Positions 22,608 to 30,319 of a DNA stretch of 32,549 bases are shown here, one piece after another. Positions within the stretch are counted from its first letter, which is position 1. Every line of letters begins with the position of its first letter. Under the pieces are notes generated by a model. It saw only the letters and a program-made list of their open reading frames with translations, did not search any database and was not told where the DNA came from. The stretch is from Chitinivibrionia bacterium (GTDB taxonomy: Bacteria > Fibrobacterota > Chitinivibrionia > Chitinivibrionales > Chitinivibrionaceae). The stretch is taken from the NCBI GenBank assembly GCA_009787445.1, contig WRFX01000010.1:1-32549 (forward strand), given 5' to 3'. Both the position numbers and the translations under genes were made by a program.

Positions 22608-22970
22608 ATGAGCAAGTATGAAACTATCGTAGTGTTTGACGGAAATTTGCCGTCGGATACGATAGAAAAGGAAAGAAAAAAAGTTGAAGAACTGCTTTCC
22701 GCAAACGGAAGTATTGTCAAAATTGACGAGTGGGGAAAAAAGTATCTCGCTTATCCCGTAAAAAAGAAAACGACGGGCTTTTATGTGCTTTTTATATATG
22801 AGTACAAAGGAAACGCCGGAAATTTTATCGAAAATAATTTTAAGTTTAACGAAAATATAATTCGTTATCTTACGGTTATTCACGAAAATAGTCCGATTTT
22901 TGCGGAAACCAAAACGGGTAGCGACAGAGCAAACGACAATTTAGACGACGATGAAGAAGAGGAGGAATAA
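22608..22970 (+). CDS. rpsF: 30S ribosomal protein S6 (120 aa)
   Basis: The product starts MSKYETIVVFDGNLPSDTIEKE and has KIDEWGKKYLAYPVKKKTTGFYVLFIYE and NENIIRYLTVI, all standard bS6. The ATG at 22608 follows TTGGAGG by five bases; a TTG four codons earlier is in frame but lies inside that SD. The C-terminus ends in an acidic DDDEEEEE tail, a common S6 feature (the tail is extended by RimK in E. coli). S6 dimerises with S18 on the 30S platform. rpsR starts three bases after the stop. Confidence 0.97.
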   Translation: MSKYETIVVFDGNLPSDTIEKERKKVEELLSANGSIVKIDEWGKKYLAYPVKKKTTGFYVLFIYEYKGNAGNFIENNFKFNENIIRYLTVIHENSPIFAETKTGSDRANDNLDDDEEEEE

Positions 22971-22973
22971 AAT

Positions 22974-23207
22974 ATGCCGAGAAGAGAAAATGTTGTAAAA
23001 TACAGAGTTTGTTCTTTTTGCGAAGACAAAATTGAGCCGTCGTATAAAAATGTGGACGCGCTCAAAAGAAAATTGACGGAAAGAGGAAAAATTCTTCCTC
23101 GCAGAGTAACGGGAGTTTGCGCAAAACACCAAAGAAAATTATCTACGGAAGTTAAACGCGCAAGACACATAGCGTTAATTCCGTTTGTAGCGGAAAACAT
23201 TCACTAA
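22974..23207 (+). CDS. rpsR: 30S ribosomal protein S18, zinc-binding form (77 aa)
   Basis: The bS18 motifs are present: [46 protein letters not shown] and [11 protein letters not shown]. Cys13, Cys16, Cys49 and His52 form a likely zinc site (C-x2-C plus C-x2-H), that is, the zinc-dependent version; a zinc-free paralogue is not seen here. It lies between rpsF and rplI, the normal order, without the ssb gene often found in Firmicutes. Confidence 0.97.
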   Translation: MPRRENVVKYRVCSFCEDKIEPSYKNVDALKRKLTERGKILPRRVTGVCAKHQRKLSTEVKRARHIALIPFVAENIH

Positions 23208-23231
23208 TAAAGGACGATAAAGGAGTAAAAT

Positions 23232-23687
23232 ATGAAAATTATTCTTCAAGAGAATTTTAATCGTCTTGGAAACGAACACGACGTAGTGGAAGTAAAAGAC
23301 GGATACGCAAGAAATTATTTGATACCCGAAGGAATTGCGGTTTTGGCAACTGCGGGCAATTTGCGTCATAACGAAGAGATGAAAAAATACGCGGTCAAAA
23401 AGACCGAGCGTCTTGTGGTAGAGGCGAAAGCGCGCGCGCAAAAGATTAACGGACAGCAATTTACGATAAGCGTAAAAGTAAAAGAAGGCGACGATATTTA
23501 CGGCTCCGTTTCGGCGCAGGATATTGTTGAACATCTTGCGGAAAACAAAATCGAGATTTCCCGTTCGGCGGTTCTTTTATCCGAACCGATTAAAAAACTT
23601 GGCGTTTACGATATTGCGATTAGGATTTACAAAGACGTGGAAGCGACGGTAAAAGTGTGGGTTGTGAAAAAAGAAGAAGAAAAGTAG
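23232..23687 (+). CDS. rplI: 50S ribosomal protein L9 (151 aa)
   Basis: The L9 N-terminal domain is clear: MKIILQENFNRLGNEHDVVEVKDGYARNYLIPEGIAV. The long connecting helix (residues about 40-75, rich in Glu, Lys and Ala) and the C-terminal domain (FTISVKVKEGDDIYGSVSAQDIVEHL, IKKLGVYDIAIRIYKDVEATVKVWV) follow. Length is normal. AAGGAG precedes the ATG. It closes the rpsF-rpsR-rplI run; prs begins 51 bases later with its own strong SD (TTTGGAGG). Confidence 0.97.
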   Translation: MKIILQENFNRLGNEHDVVEVKDGYARNYLIPEGIAVLATAGNLRHNEEMKKYAVKKTERLVVEAKARAQKINGQQFTISVKVKEGDDIYGSVSAQDIVEHLAENKIEISRSAVLLSEPIKKLGVYDIAIRIYKDVEATVKVWVVKKEEEK

Positions 23688-23738
23688 TTAAAATAAGCGA
23701 AGTTCGCGGTTATATATTTTTTTTGGAGGCATAAATTT

Positions 23739-24695
23739 ATGATTGGCAGTTTGATGATTTTTGCCGGCAACGCGAATCGTCCGTTGGCGGAATCGATAGC
23801 GAAAGAGGCGGGAGTAGAACTCGGCAAAGTCGATATTATGAAGTTTAGCAACGAGAATATTAAAGTCGCGTACAAAGACAGCGTGCGCGGAAAAGACGTG
23901 TTTATAATACAGCCGAGTTGTTCGCCCGTAAATCGCGGACTTATGGAACTTCTTATAATGATTCACGCGGCGCGGCACGCAAGCGCGATGAGAGTTACCG
24001 CCGTAACGCCGTATTATCCGTATGTGCGAAGCGATAAAAAAGACGAAAAGCGAATTTCGATAACGGCAAAATTGGTCGCCGATTTGCTTGAAGCGGCAGG
24101 AGCCGACCGCGTTATGGCGATGAACCTGCATTCTCCGCAAATTCAAGGATTTTTCAATATTCCGTGCGACCATTTGCTCGCGGGGAAAATTTTGTGCGAC
24201 GCCTGCTTAAAATTTAACGACGGCGACGTATCGGACGGCGTGGTAGTCGCTCCCGACGCGGGAAGCGCAAAACACGCGGGGCATTACGCAAAACGTCTCG
24301 GTTTGCCGCTTGCAATTTTGGATAAACGCAGAACGGACGACAGCGAAACCGCGCATATGGACAACATTATCGGCGACGTAAAAGGAAAAAGAGCGTTTAT
24401 TTTTGACGACGAAGTGGCAAGCGGCGGCTCGCTCATAGAAGCGGCAAGCACGCTGCAAAAAAACAAAGTAAAAAGCATTCAGGCGTATTGCGTTCACGGA
24501 GTTTTGTCGGGAAACGCGAAAGAAAGAATCGTCAATTCGCCGATTGAAAAACTTGTCGTTACGGATACGGTTTTCGTTCCCGAAGAGAAAAAACACAACA
24601 AACTTGAAATAGTTTCGGTGGCTGATTTGTTTGCAAACGCGATAATGTACACAAATTCGGACAGGTCGATAAGCGGACTTTACGACAGATTTTAG
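23739..24695 (+). CDS. prs: Ribose-phosphate pyrophosphokinase (318 aa)
   Basis: Prs makes PRPP from ribose 5-phosphate and ATP, feeding nucleotide, His and Trp synthesis. Landmarks: the metal-binding His in NLHSPQIQGFF (H131, usually DLHAxQIQGFF), the PDAGSAKHA loop (172-180), the flexible loop DKRR (195-198), and the PRPP-binding FDDEVASGGS (222-231), which replaces the more usual VDDMIDTAGT. These variants point to the less common DDE-type branch of bacterial Prs. Length is normal. The stop overlaps the stop of the convergent lipoprotein gene by three bases. Confidence 0.95.
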   Translation: MIGSLMIFAGNANRPLAESIAKEAGVELGKVDIMKFSNENIKVAYKDSVRGKDVFIIQPSCSPVNRGLMELLIMIHAARHASAMRVTAVTPYYPYVRSDKKDEKRISITAKLVADLLEAAGADRVMAMNLHSPQIQGFFNIPCDHLLAGKILCDACLKFNDGDVSDGVVVAPDAGSAKHAGHYAKRLGLPLAILDKRRTDDSETAHMDNIIGDVKGKRAFIFDDEVASGGSLIEAASTLQKNKVKSIQAYCVHGVLSGNAKERIVNSPIEKLVVTDTVFVPEEKKHNKLEIVSVADLFANAIMYTNSDRSISGLYDRF

Positions 24696-25081
24696 TAAAT
24701 TCGCCTTTCCTCTTCCTTTTGCGATTCTTTGAACGCCTGTATCATTTTTCGGCGATTTTCTTCTATTTTCGGAGCGATTTTCTTATAATCTTCGGCAAGC
24801 CGCGCATAATTTCTAATCATTCTGCGGGTCGCTTCGGGGTCTTGGTGAGCGTCAAACGCCAAATTTCCCGAACCCATAAGACCGTGCGCGTGGATTCCCG
24901 AAAACGTTTGCGTTAAATTTCTTTGTTCCTCTATTTTTTTGGACGAATTAAGCAGCGAATCGGCTTTGCGGGCGGCTTCGACTCTCGCGTCAATTTCATC
25001 TTGCGAAAGTTCGGTTTTCGACGCGCATCCAAAAATTAACAAAAACGCGCAAAATGCGCAAAAAGAAAATAATTTTTTCAA
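24692..25081 (-). CDS. Small lipoprotein of unknown function, TTG start (129 aa)
   Basis: The N-terminus MKKLFSFCAFCAFLLIFGCASK is a lipoprotein signal with acylated Cys19 after a hydrophobic core. The rest is charged and helical, with predicted coiled-coil segments (ELSQDEIDARVEAARKADSLL; DYKKIAPKIEENRRKMIQAFKES), and no known domain is recognised. The start is TTG at 25081: GGAGG lies five bases upstream on the minus strand and no ATG is near. It follows fabG after 18 bases and its 3' end touches that of prs. Function unknown; localisation to a membrane is well supported. Confidence 0.82.
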   Translation of the reverse strand: MKKLFSFCAFCAFLLIFGCASKTELSQDEIDARVEAARKADSLLNSSKKIEEQRNLTQTFSGIHAHGLMGSGNLAFDAHQDPEATRRMIRNYARLAEDYKKIAPKIEENRRKMIQAFKESQKEEERRIY

Positions 25082-25099
25082 AACTCCCTCCTTTTGTTT

Positions 25100-25828
25100 T
25101 TACGCGGTCATACCGCCGTCAATCGTAAATACTTGCCCTGTGATATATCCCGCTTTTTCGGAAAGTAAAAACGCTACTAACTCCGCCACTTCTTCGGGTT
25201 TTCCGAGACGTTTCAGCGGAATTTGTTTTTTCATTTCCTTCAAATATTCGTCCGTTAATTTCGCGGTCATATCGGATTCTATAAATCCGGGAGCGACGGC
25301 ATTTACGCGCACTTTTCGCAATTCTTTGCAGAGCGCGCGCGTAAAACCGACGATTCCGTGCTTGCTCGCGCAATAATTCGTTTGCCCCGCCATTCCCGAT
25401 ATTCCGCTGACCGAAGTAATATTTACGATGGCGCCGCAACTTTTTACCAAGTCCATAACGGCGTTTCGAGTAACGTTAAAATATCCCGTTAAGTTAACGT
25501 TTATCAAATCGTCCCAATTTTTTTGCTCCATCATCGCAAGCGGCGCGTCGCGAGTAATTCCCGCGTTATTTACGAGACCGTCTATAACGTCGCCAAATGC
25601 GGCGCGGGCGTTTTCTATAAATTCTTTCGCCTGTTCAAAATCCGAAACGTCCGCCTTAAACGCCTTAATTATATTGGTTTCTTTGGATAGATTTTTCACA
25701 ATTTCGTCCGCCGCAGTATTGCTTGCATTGTAGTTAAAAACGACCGAATTTCCGTCAGCCGCAAGTTTTTCGACTATTGCTTTGCCTATTCCGCGAGAGC
25801 CGCCCGTAACTATGTAATTTTTACCCAT
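25100..25828 (-). CDS. fabG: 3-oxoacyl-ACP reductase FabG, SDR family (242 aa)
   Basis: FabG reduces 3-ketoacyl-ACP with NADPH in fatty-acid elongation. The cofactor motif TGGSRGIG is at residues 8-15 and NNAG at 87-90. The catalytic set is S139, Y152 and K156 (SVSGISG; YCASK), with Asn112 in VNLTG. The C-terminal [35 protein letters not shown] is typical of FabG. It lies between a small secreted protein and a lipoprotein with 18-20 base gaps, and no other fab gene is nearby, so it could serve another SDR substrate. Confidence 0.92.
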   Translation of the reverse strand: MGKNYIVTGGSRGIGKAIVEKLAADGNSVVFNYNASNTAADEIVKNLSKETNIIKAFKADVSDFEQAKEFIENARAAFGDVIDGLVNNAGITRDAPLAMMEQKNWDDLINVNLTGYFNVTRNAVMDLVKSCGAIVNITSVSGISGMAGQTNYCASKHGIVGFTRALCKELRKVRVNAVAPGFIESDMTAKLTDEYLKEMKKQIPLKRLGKPEEVAELVAFLLSEKAGYITGQVFTIDGGMTA

Positions 25829-25848
25829 TTACCTTTTGACCTTTCCGT

Positions 25849-26208
25849 TTATTTTTTACATCTTACAAGAGAAATCGGTTCTGGATTTACGTTAATCGCG
25901 TCGCCGTTTACTTCAAGCGATTGAGTGATAACGCTTACGCCGTTTTTCGTCTGCTTGTACTTATAAACTATTTTCATTTTCATTCCCGAATTGCTTAACT
26001 CCGCGCTCAAAAGTTCGTCGTCGAATGAAAATTTTCCGTTTCCGTTTACGCTTGCGTCGCCGTCCGATGAAAAGGCAACGGAATCCTTTCCGATAAATTC
26101 GATTTTCATATCGTCGTTTTCAACGCACCAAGCGCCGACGAATATTGCCTTTTCTTCGGCTAACGAAACCGCAAAAACGCACAAAAGAATTGCCAAGATT
26201 TTTCTCAT
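25849..26208 (-). CDS. Small secreted lipocalin-like protein of unknown function (119 aa)
   Basis: The ATG at 26208 follows GGGAGG by six bases. The first 18 residues form a signal peptide (MRKILAILLCVFAVSLA-E). The mature part begins GAWCVENDDMKIEFIGKDSVAFSS and is all alternating strand pattern (ASVNGNGKFSFDDELLSAEL, MKMKIVYKYKQ, SVITQSLEV), which recalls small lipocalin-like barrels with an N-terminal GxW. It has two Cys (in GAWCV and VRCKK) that could pair. No family is recognised. It is first of a probable three-gene unit with fabG (20-base gap) and the lipoprotein. Confidence 0.8.
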   Translation of the reverse strand: MRKILAILLCVFAVSLAEEKAIFVGAWCVENDDMKIEFIGKDSVAFSSDGDASVNGNGKFSFDDELLSAELSNSGMKMKIVYKYKQTKNGVSVITQSLEVNGDAINVNPEPISLVRCKK

Positions 26209-26311
26209 TTTTCCTCCCAAATACAATTTTTTCTAATGAAATATACTATATTTTACGCAGAAAAATGCGAAATTAAAAAAAATTATACGTAATAATCGCC
26301 AACGCCAATTT

Positions 26312-27526
26312 TCAAGTATGATACTCCGCATTGATTTTCACGTAATCGTAACTGAAATCGCAGGTATGCGCGACGGCAAAAGTATTGTTCGCAAATCCCA
26401 AATCGATTTCTATAAGCACTAATTTTTCGCGCATTTTTTCGCTTAATTTTTCCGCGTCGAATTTTGCGGGTGAACCGTTTTCAAAAACTATTGTTTCGCA
26501 AAGTTTTACGACCACTTTTTCCAAGTCAAACGCCGCTCCCGAATATCCTGCGGCGCACAAAATTCTGCCCCAATTCGGGTCGTTTCCAAACATCGCGCAT
26601 TTCGTCAAATTTGAATTTGCCACCGATTTTGCGGCAAGTTTGCAATCAAAAAAACATTTGCCGTTTGAAACGCGAATTTCCACTCTTTTTGTCGCGCCTT
26701 CGCCGTCGGCGGCAATTTTTGCGCATAATTCGTTATAAACCGTAAAAAACGCTTCTTCGACTATTATTTTATCTTTTTCGTCTTGTATCGAAACCCCGCT
26801 TGAACCGTTTGCCAAAACGATTACCATATCGTTTGTGGAAGTGTCGCCGTCGACCGTAACGTTGTTGAAAGTGCAATCGACCGTTTTTTTGTGAATCGCG
26901 CTCAATTCGTTTATGTCTATAATTAAATCGGTGGTGATAAATCCAAGCATCGTCGCCATATTCGGAGCAATCATCCCCGCGCCTTTGCAGCAGCCGCCGA
27001 TTATGAATTTTCCTTGCGAAAGTTGAATTTCATACGCGCATTCCTTCTCTTTTGTGTCCGTCGTCATAATTGCCGTCGCGAAAGAATTTGCGCCGTCTCT
27101 GGAAAGTTTTTTCGTCAAATCTGGCACGACGGATACTATTTTATCCAAAGGAATAAATTCGCCGATAATTCCCGTCGAGGCGGTAAGAACCGTATCTTTT
27201 TTCAAATTAAGCGCGGTTTCTACGCTTTGCGCGATTTTTTTCGCGTCGTTAATTCCGCGCTCTCCCGTGCAGGCGTTTGCGTTTCCGCTGTTGCAAATTA
27301 TCGCTCGTATATTATCCGTAGGAAGCAATTCGCCGTTTACTAAAACGCACGCCGCTTTTACGCGATTCGTAGTGAAAGTTCCAGCCGTAACGCACGAAAT
27401 ATCGCTGTAAATAATTCCCAAATCCGATTTTTGCGATTTTTTTATTCCCGCAGTCGCGGACGCGGCGTAAAAGTTTTTTGCGGCGCAAATTCCACCGAAT
27501 ACTGACGTAAATTTTTCGTTTGTCAA
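26312..27526 (-). CDS. argJ: Arginine biosynthesis protein ArgJ, ornithine acetyltransferase (404 aa)
   Basis: ArgJ transfers acetyl from N-acetylornithine to glutamate (the cyclic pathway) and in some species also acetylates glutamate from acetyl-CoA. Autocleavage occurs before Thr192 in KGAGMIAPNMATMLGF. Other motifs: GIKKSQKSDLGIIYS, AGTFTTNRVKAACV, ICNSGNANACTG, NNVTVDGDTSTNDM, FGNDPNWGRILCAAGYSG. The frame is open 71 codons further upstream, but that stretch is AT-rich and unlike ArgJ. I choose TTG at 27526, with AAAGGA about seven bases upstream, which gives the usual length of about 400. No other arg gene is in the window. Confidence 0.95.
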   Translation of the reverse strand: MTNEKFTSVFGGICAAKNFYAASATAGIKKSQKSDLGIIYSDISCVTAGTFTTNRVKAACVLVNGELLPTDNIRAIICNSGNANACTGERGINDAKKIAQSVETALNLKKDTVLTASTGIIGEFIPLDKIVSVVPDLTKKLSRDGANSFATAIMTTDTKEKECAYEIQLSQGKFIIGGCCKGAGMIAPNMATMLGFITTDLIIDINELSAIHKKTVDCTFNNVTVDGDTSTNDMVIVLANGSSGVSIQDEKDKIIVEEAFFTVYNELCAKIAADGEGATKRVEIRVSNGKCFFDCKLAAKSVANSNLTKCAMFGNDPNWGRILCAAGYSGAAFDLEKVVVKLCETIVFENGSPAKFDAEKLSEKMREKLVLIEIDLGFANNTFAVAHTCDFSYDYVKINAEYHT

Positions 27527-27595
27527 AATAATCCTTTCGTTTTTTTCACATAAAATACGATATTTTTGCACAAAATAACGCATTTTTCTGCGGAC

Positions 27596-27619
27596 TTGTA
27601 TTATTTTATACAATATAAT
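27596..27619 (+). promoter_or_regulatory. Inverted repeat abutting a TATAAT box upstream of the LysM gene
   Basis: TTGTAT (27596-27601) and ATACAA (27608-27613) are perfect inverted arms around TATTTT. They are followed directly by TATAAT at 27614-27619, 25 bases before the ATG at 27645. The layout suits a promoter with an operator in the spacer. It lies in the 118-base gap between divergent argJ and the LysM gene. No standard -35 is evident. Confidence 0.45.
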
Positions 27620-27644
27620 CTTGAATTTCTTTTGAGGAAAACGT

Positions 27645-28757
27645 ATGAAAAAAATAGCGATTTTACTGTTTGCGACGACTTTTATTTTTGCGCAGGGACA
27701 GTTGCAATACGAAAAAAATCTGAATTTAGGAAATTCCAACGAGCCAAATTATACCATCGTCGAATACGATTGTTTGTGGGATTTGGCGGATAGATTTTAC
27801 GGAAATCCGTTTCAGTGGCGATACATTTGGGAGCATAATCCCGATATAGAAGACCCGCATTGGATTTATCCCGGCGATTTGATATTTATTCCCGGACTTC
27901 CGCCGTCGGCTGTATCAAAAACGCTTCCGCCGTCTTCCGAAATTGCGCTTTACGACAACTCGAAAACTTTTTCGCAACTTAACAGTCAAGTGAAAAAAAC
28001 GCCTACGCAAGCGCAGTTGGCTTTGGTCGACAAATACAGATTTTTCGTGTCGCTTGAAGCGCAGCGGCAAACTCCTTTTATTTTTGAAGCGCAGGTAAAA
28101 AATCGCAAAAACGTTCAAAGCATAATAAACAATTACGGCAAAGTCGTCAATAACGGACGACCGCTTTTAGTGCAAAACAAAGACGCGCTTGTAAAAATAA
28201 CTCTCGCAAAAAACGAAGCGGACGAACTTGTTAAAATCGGCAAAGAACTCGGTTTTTATACGATTCGCAACGACCTAAAAAGCAGAAAAGGCGTTATTAT
28301 AGAACCCGTCGCAATGGGAAAAGTCAGGAGTATAGACAAAAATCTTACCGCTATCTATATAGATAAATTGTGGGGACAACTCGCGGAAGGCGCGATAGTC
28401 GCCGCTCTTCGCGAACCGAAATCAATCGGCGACAAATTAACTTACAAAACTCTTCAAGATAATTTTGAAACGCAAACCGTCGCGAGAATGAGTCCGAATA
28501 CGCCCGTAAAACCTTTTGAAACGCTGTTTTTAGACAAAGGCGAACAAGACGGAGTAGCCATCGGCGACCATTTTGTCTTTTATGTGGAAGCAAATCGCAA
28601 ATCTTTAGAAAATCGCAAAGATATACCGATATTCGAGGGTTTGGTCGTTTTGACGGAAAAAAATACCGCGACGTTAAAAGCCGTAACCGTCAGAGACGTC
28701 GCGACTTCGGACTTGTTTTACGGAGTAAGACAGGGCAAAATAATTCCCAAAAATTAA
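27645..28757 (+). CDS. Exported LysM-domain protein (370 aa)
   Basis: A signal peptide (MKKIAILLFATTFIFA-Q) is followed by a LysM domain at about residues 36-84 (YTIVEYDCLWDLADRFYGNPFQWRYIWEHNPDIEDPHWIYPGDLIFIPG), a peptidoglycan-binding fold. The remaining 280 residues are not a family I recognise. They contain a strand-rich region with LVKITLAKNEADELVKIGKELGF and a later segment (ETLFLDKGEQDGVAIGDHFVFY) like the repeat seen in several LysM outer-membrane-associated proteins. The ATG has GAGG upstream. It probably acts in the cell envelope. slyX follows after 21 bases. Confidence 0.87.
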   Translation: MKKIAILLFATTFIFAQGQLQYEKNLNLGNSNEPNYTIVEYDCLWDLADRFYGNPFQWRYIWEHNPDIEDPHWIYPGDLIFIPGLPPSAVSKTLPPSSEIALYDNSKTFSQLNSQVKKTPTQAQLALVDKYRFFVSLEAQRQTPFIFEAQVKNRKNVQSIINNYGKVVNNGRPLLVQNKDALVKITLAKNEADELVKIGKELGFYTIRNDLKSRKGVIIEPVAMGKVRSIDKNLTAIYIDKLWGQLAEGAIVAALREPKSIGDKLTYKTLQDNFETQTVARMSPNTPVKPFETLFLDKGEQDGVAIGDHFVFYVEANRKSLENRKDIPIFEGLVVLTEKNTATLKAVTVRDVATSDLFYGVRQGKIIPKN

Positions 28758-28778
28758 GTTATCGGCGTTAAATTAAAT

Positions 28779-28982
28779 ATGGAAGAAAGAATATTCTCTA
28801 TTGAAACGCGAATCGCCTTTTACGAAAAAACAATCGACGATTTAAGTTTGGCGATTTACAAACAGCAAAAAGAAATAGATATTTTGCGAAAAAAAGTCGA
28901 AACTCTTGACGAATTTTTTAATGCGAGCGCAAATATCGCGCTGAAAGACCAAACCGACGAGTCGCCTCCTCCGCATTATTGA
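28779..28982 (+). CDS. slyX: SlyX-family coiled-coil protein (67 aa)
   Basis: The protein is a short heptad-patterned coiled coil (IFSIETRIAFYEKTIDDLSLAIYKQQKEIDILRKKVETL) ending ESPPPHY, the C-terminal signature of SlyX. Function is unknown in all species. There is no clear SD at the ATG, so it may be translated by coupling with the LysM gene. Its stop overlaps the 3' end of the convergent GT9 gene by seven bases. Confidence 0.85.
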   Translation: MEERIFSIETRIAFYEKTIDDLSLAIYKQQKEIDILRKKVETLDEFFNASANIALKDQTDESPPPHY

Positions 28983-29464
28983 GATAAAAAATCCGTATCT
29001 AAAATTTCGTAATTTTTTCTCGGCAAAACGTCTAAAAATCTTTGCCAAAGCGGCGGTATCGGTTTTTTTGTAGTTATTTTGAAAAATTTTAGCAAAAAAC
29101 TTTCTATTAAATACTTTTTATACATCAATTTAGGCGCGCCCGGAAACGCCGAATACAAAAAACCCGAACGAAAATCGTTTTGCAAATCGAAAACCGCGTT
29201 AATAAATTCATCCGCAAGTTCGTCGTGAAGTTTAGTCAAAGCCCACGCTTCTTTTTTTATCGCGTGAATTTTATGCAACTCTTCGACGTTTCGCAAAACT
29301 TCGCAGTATTGTTCTTTTGCTATAAAGTGGATTTCGGTTTGCGGATACTGGCGTTTCAAAACGCGAATTATGGGAAGCGTTTGCATAATTTCGTCGGCTT
29401 TGCCGAATCTTATTATCGCGATTTTTCCAAATTCAATTTCGGATAAAGGTATTCTTTTCGGCAT
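28976..29464 (-). CDS. Half-length glycosyltransferase family 9 protein (162 aa)
   Basis: Residues 13-70 (KIAIIRFGKADEIMQTLPIIRVLKRQYPQTEIHFIAKEQYCEVLRNVEELHKIHAI) are the N-terminal Rossmann domain of GT9 heptosyltransferases such as WaaC/WaaF, which normally begin with xIxRxxxxGDxxxxTPxxxxL. The family is about 330-350 residues; here the protein ends at 162 with TAA, before the C-terminal domain that binds the ADP-heptose donor. The sequence after the stop is the opposite-strand slyX, with no GT9 continuation. SD AAGGT precedes the ATG. It is the last gene of the clpP-clpX-ispD unit. It may be a decayed gene or a reduced stand-alone domain; activity is doubtful. Confidence 0.8.
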   Translation of the reverse strand: MPKRIPLSEIEFGKIAIIRFGKADEIMQTLPIIRVLKRQYPQTEIHFIAKEQYCEVLRNVEELHKIHAIKKEAWALTKLHDELADEFINAVFDLQNDFRSGFLYSAFPGAPKLMYKKYLIESFLLKFFKITTKKPIPPLWQRFLDVLPRKNYEILDTDFLSQ

Positions 29465-29473
29465 AATTTTACC

Positions 29474-30319
29474 TTACAATAATCCTTTTTGAAACAGTTC
29501 GTCTATCTCTTTTTTCGCCGATTCGCCAGCAGGCAAAAGCGGCGGCGGCGTTTCCTGCGAATAGCCGCGTAAAATTTTTGAAAGCGCGTATTTTATCCTC
29601 GCTATCTGGTCGTCCTTTCTGAAATTATTCGCGATTTCGCAAATTTCTTTTTGCGTGATAAAGGCGTTTTCAAAATCGCCGTTTTGCAATTCGTTCCATA
29701 TTCTAAAAACCAACTTCGGACAATAATTCGCCATAACCGATACCGCGCCCTTCGCGCCTTTTTTATAAAAAGTAAAAATCTGCGAATCGCCGCCGCAAAG
29801 AAAACTCGGCGTATGAGAAATAAGATTCTCGTCTCTGTCGGAATCTTTTAGCGCGGCGTGAGGCACGGATTTCAGTATTTCGGCGGTGATTTTATTTTGA
29901 GTGTGTTTCGTAAAATTGTAAAGCATACAAGGAATTTTTGAAAAACTTATCGCCTCGTTTAGAAATTTCACGACGCCCTCGACGGGCGCGTTAGCCAAAT
30001 AAAAAGGCGGTATTAAAGTTATACCGTCCGCGCCCGCGTTTTGAGCGAATATAATATAGTTTTTTACGTCAAAAAGCGACGTGTCCGAAACGTTGAATAT
30101 TATTTTGCCGTTAAAATTCTTTCGCGTAAAATCAAATAATTTTTGTCGTCTCTCGCGTCCCAAAGAAAAAAACTCGCCGGTCGTTCCGCCCGAAATAAGC
30201 GCCGAAACTCCGTTTTTTTGCAAAAATTCCAAATGTTCTTTTAGCGAAATTTCGTCTATTTCGTAATTTTTTACAGGCGTAGCGCAGGCGGCGATTATTC
30301 CTTCAAAAAGTTCATTCAT
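29474..30319 (-). CDS. DapA/NanA-family aldolase or lyase (281 aa)
   Basis: The TIM-barrel family pattern is clear: GGTTGEFFSL (T46, T47), LIPPFYL, Y134-N135 (MLYNF), and the Schiff-base Lys158 in AALKDSD. In dihydrodipicolinate synthase (DapA), the residue five after the Tyr is Arg, which holds the substrate carboxylate; here it is His139. The sequence therefore does not look like a standard DapA. N-acetylneuraminate lyase or another aldolase of the superfamily is possible, but the substrate cannot be read. The start ATG overlaps the ispD stop by four bases (ATGA). The GT9-like gene follows after nine bases. Confidence 0.85.
   Translation of the reverse strand: MNELFEGIIAACATPVKNYEIDEISLKEHLEFLQKNGVSALISGGTTGEFFSLGRERRQKLFDFTRKNFNGKIIFNVSDTSLFDVKNYIIFAQNAGADGITLIPPFYLANAPVEGVVKFLNEAISFSKIPCMLYNFTKHTQNKITAEILKSVPHAALKDSDRDENLISHTPSFLCGGDSQIFTFYKKGAKGAVSVMANYCPKLVFRIWNELQNGDFENAFITQKEICEIANNFRKDDQIARIKYALSKILRGYSQETPPPLLPAGESAKKEIDELFQKGLL

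Noticed and set aside
27527-27739. Upstream extension of the ArgJ frame by 71 codons
   Set aside because: It would overlap the divergent LysM gene and its promoter, and the encoded residues are unlike any ArgJ; the TTG at 27526 fits SD and family length.
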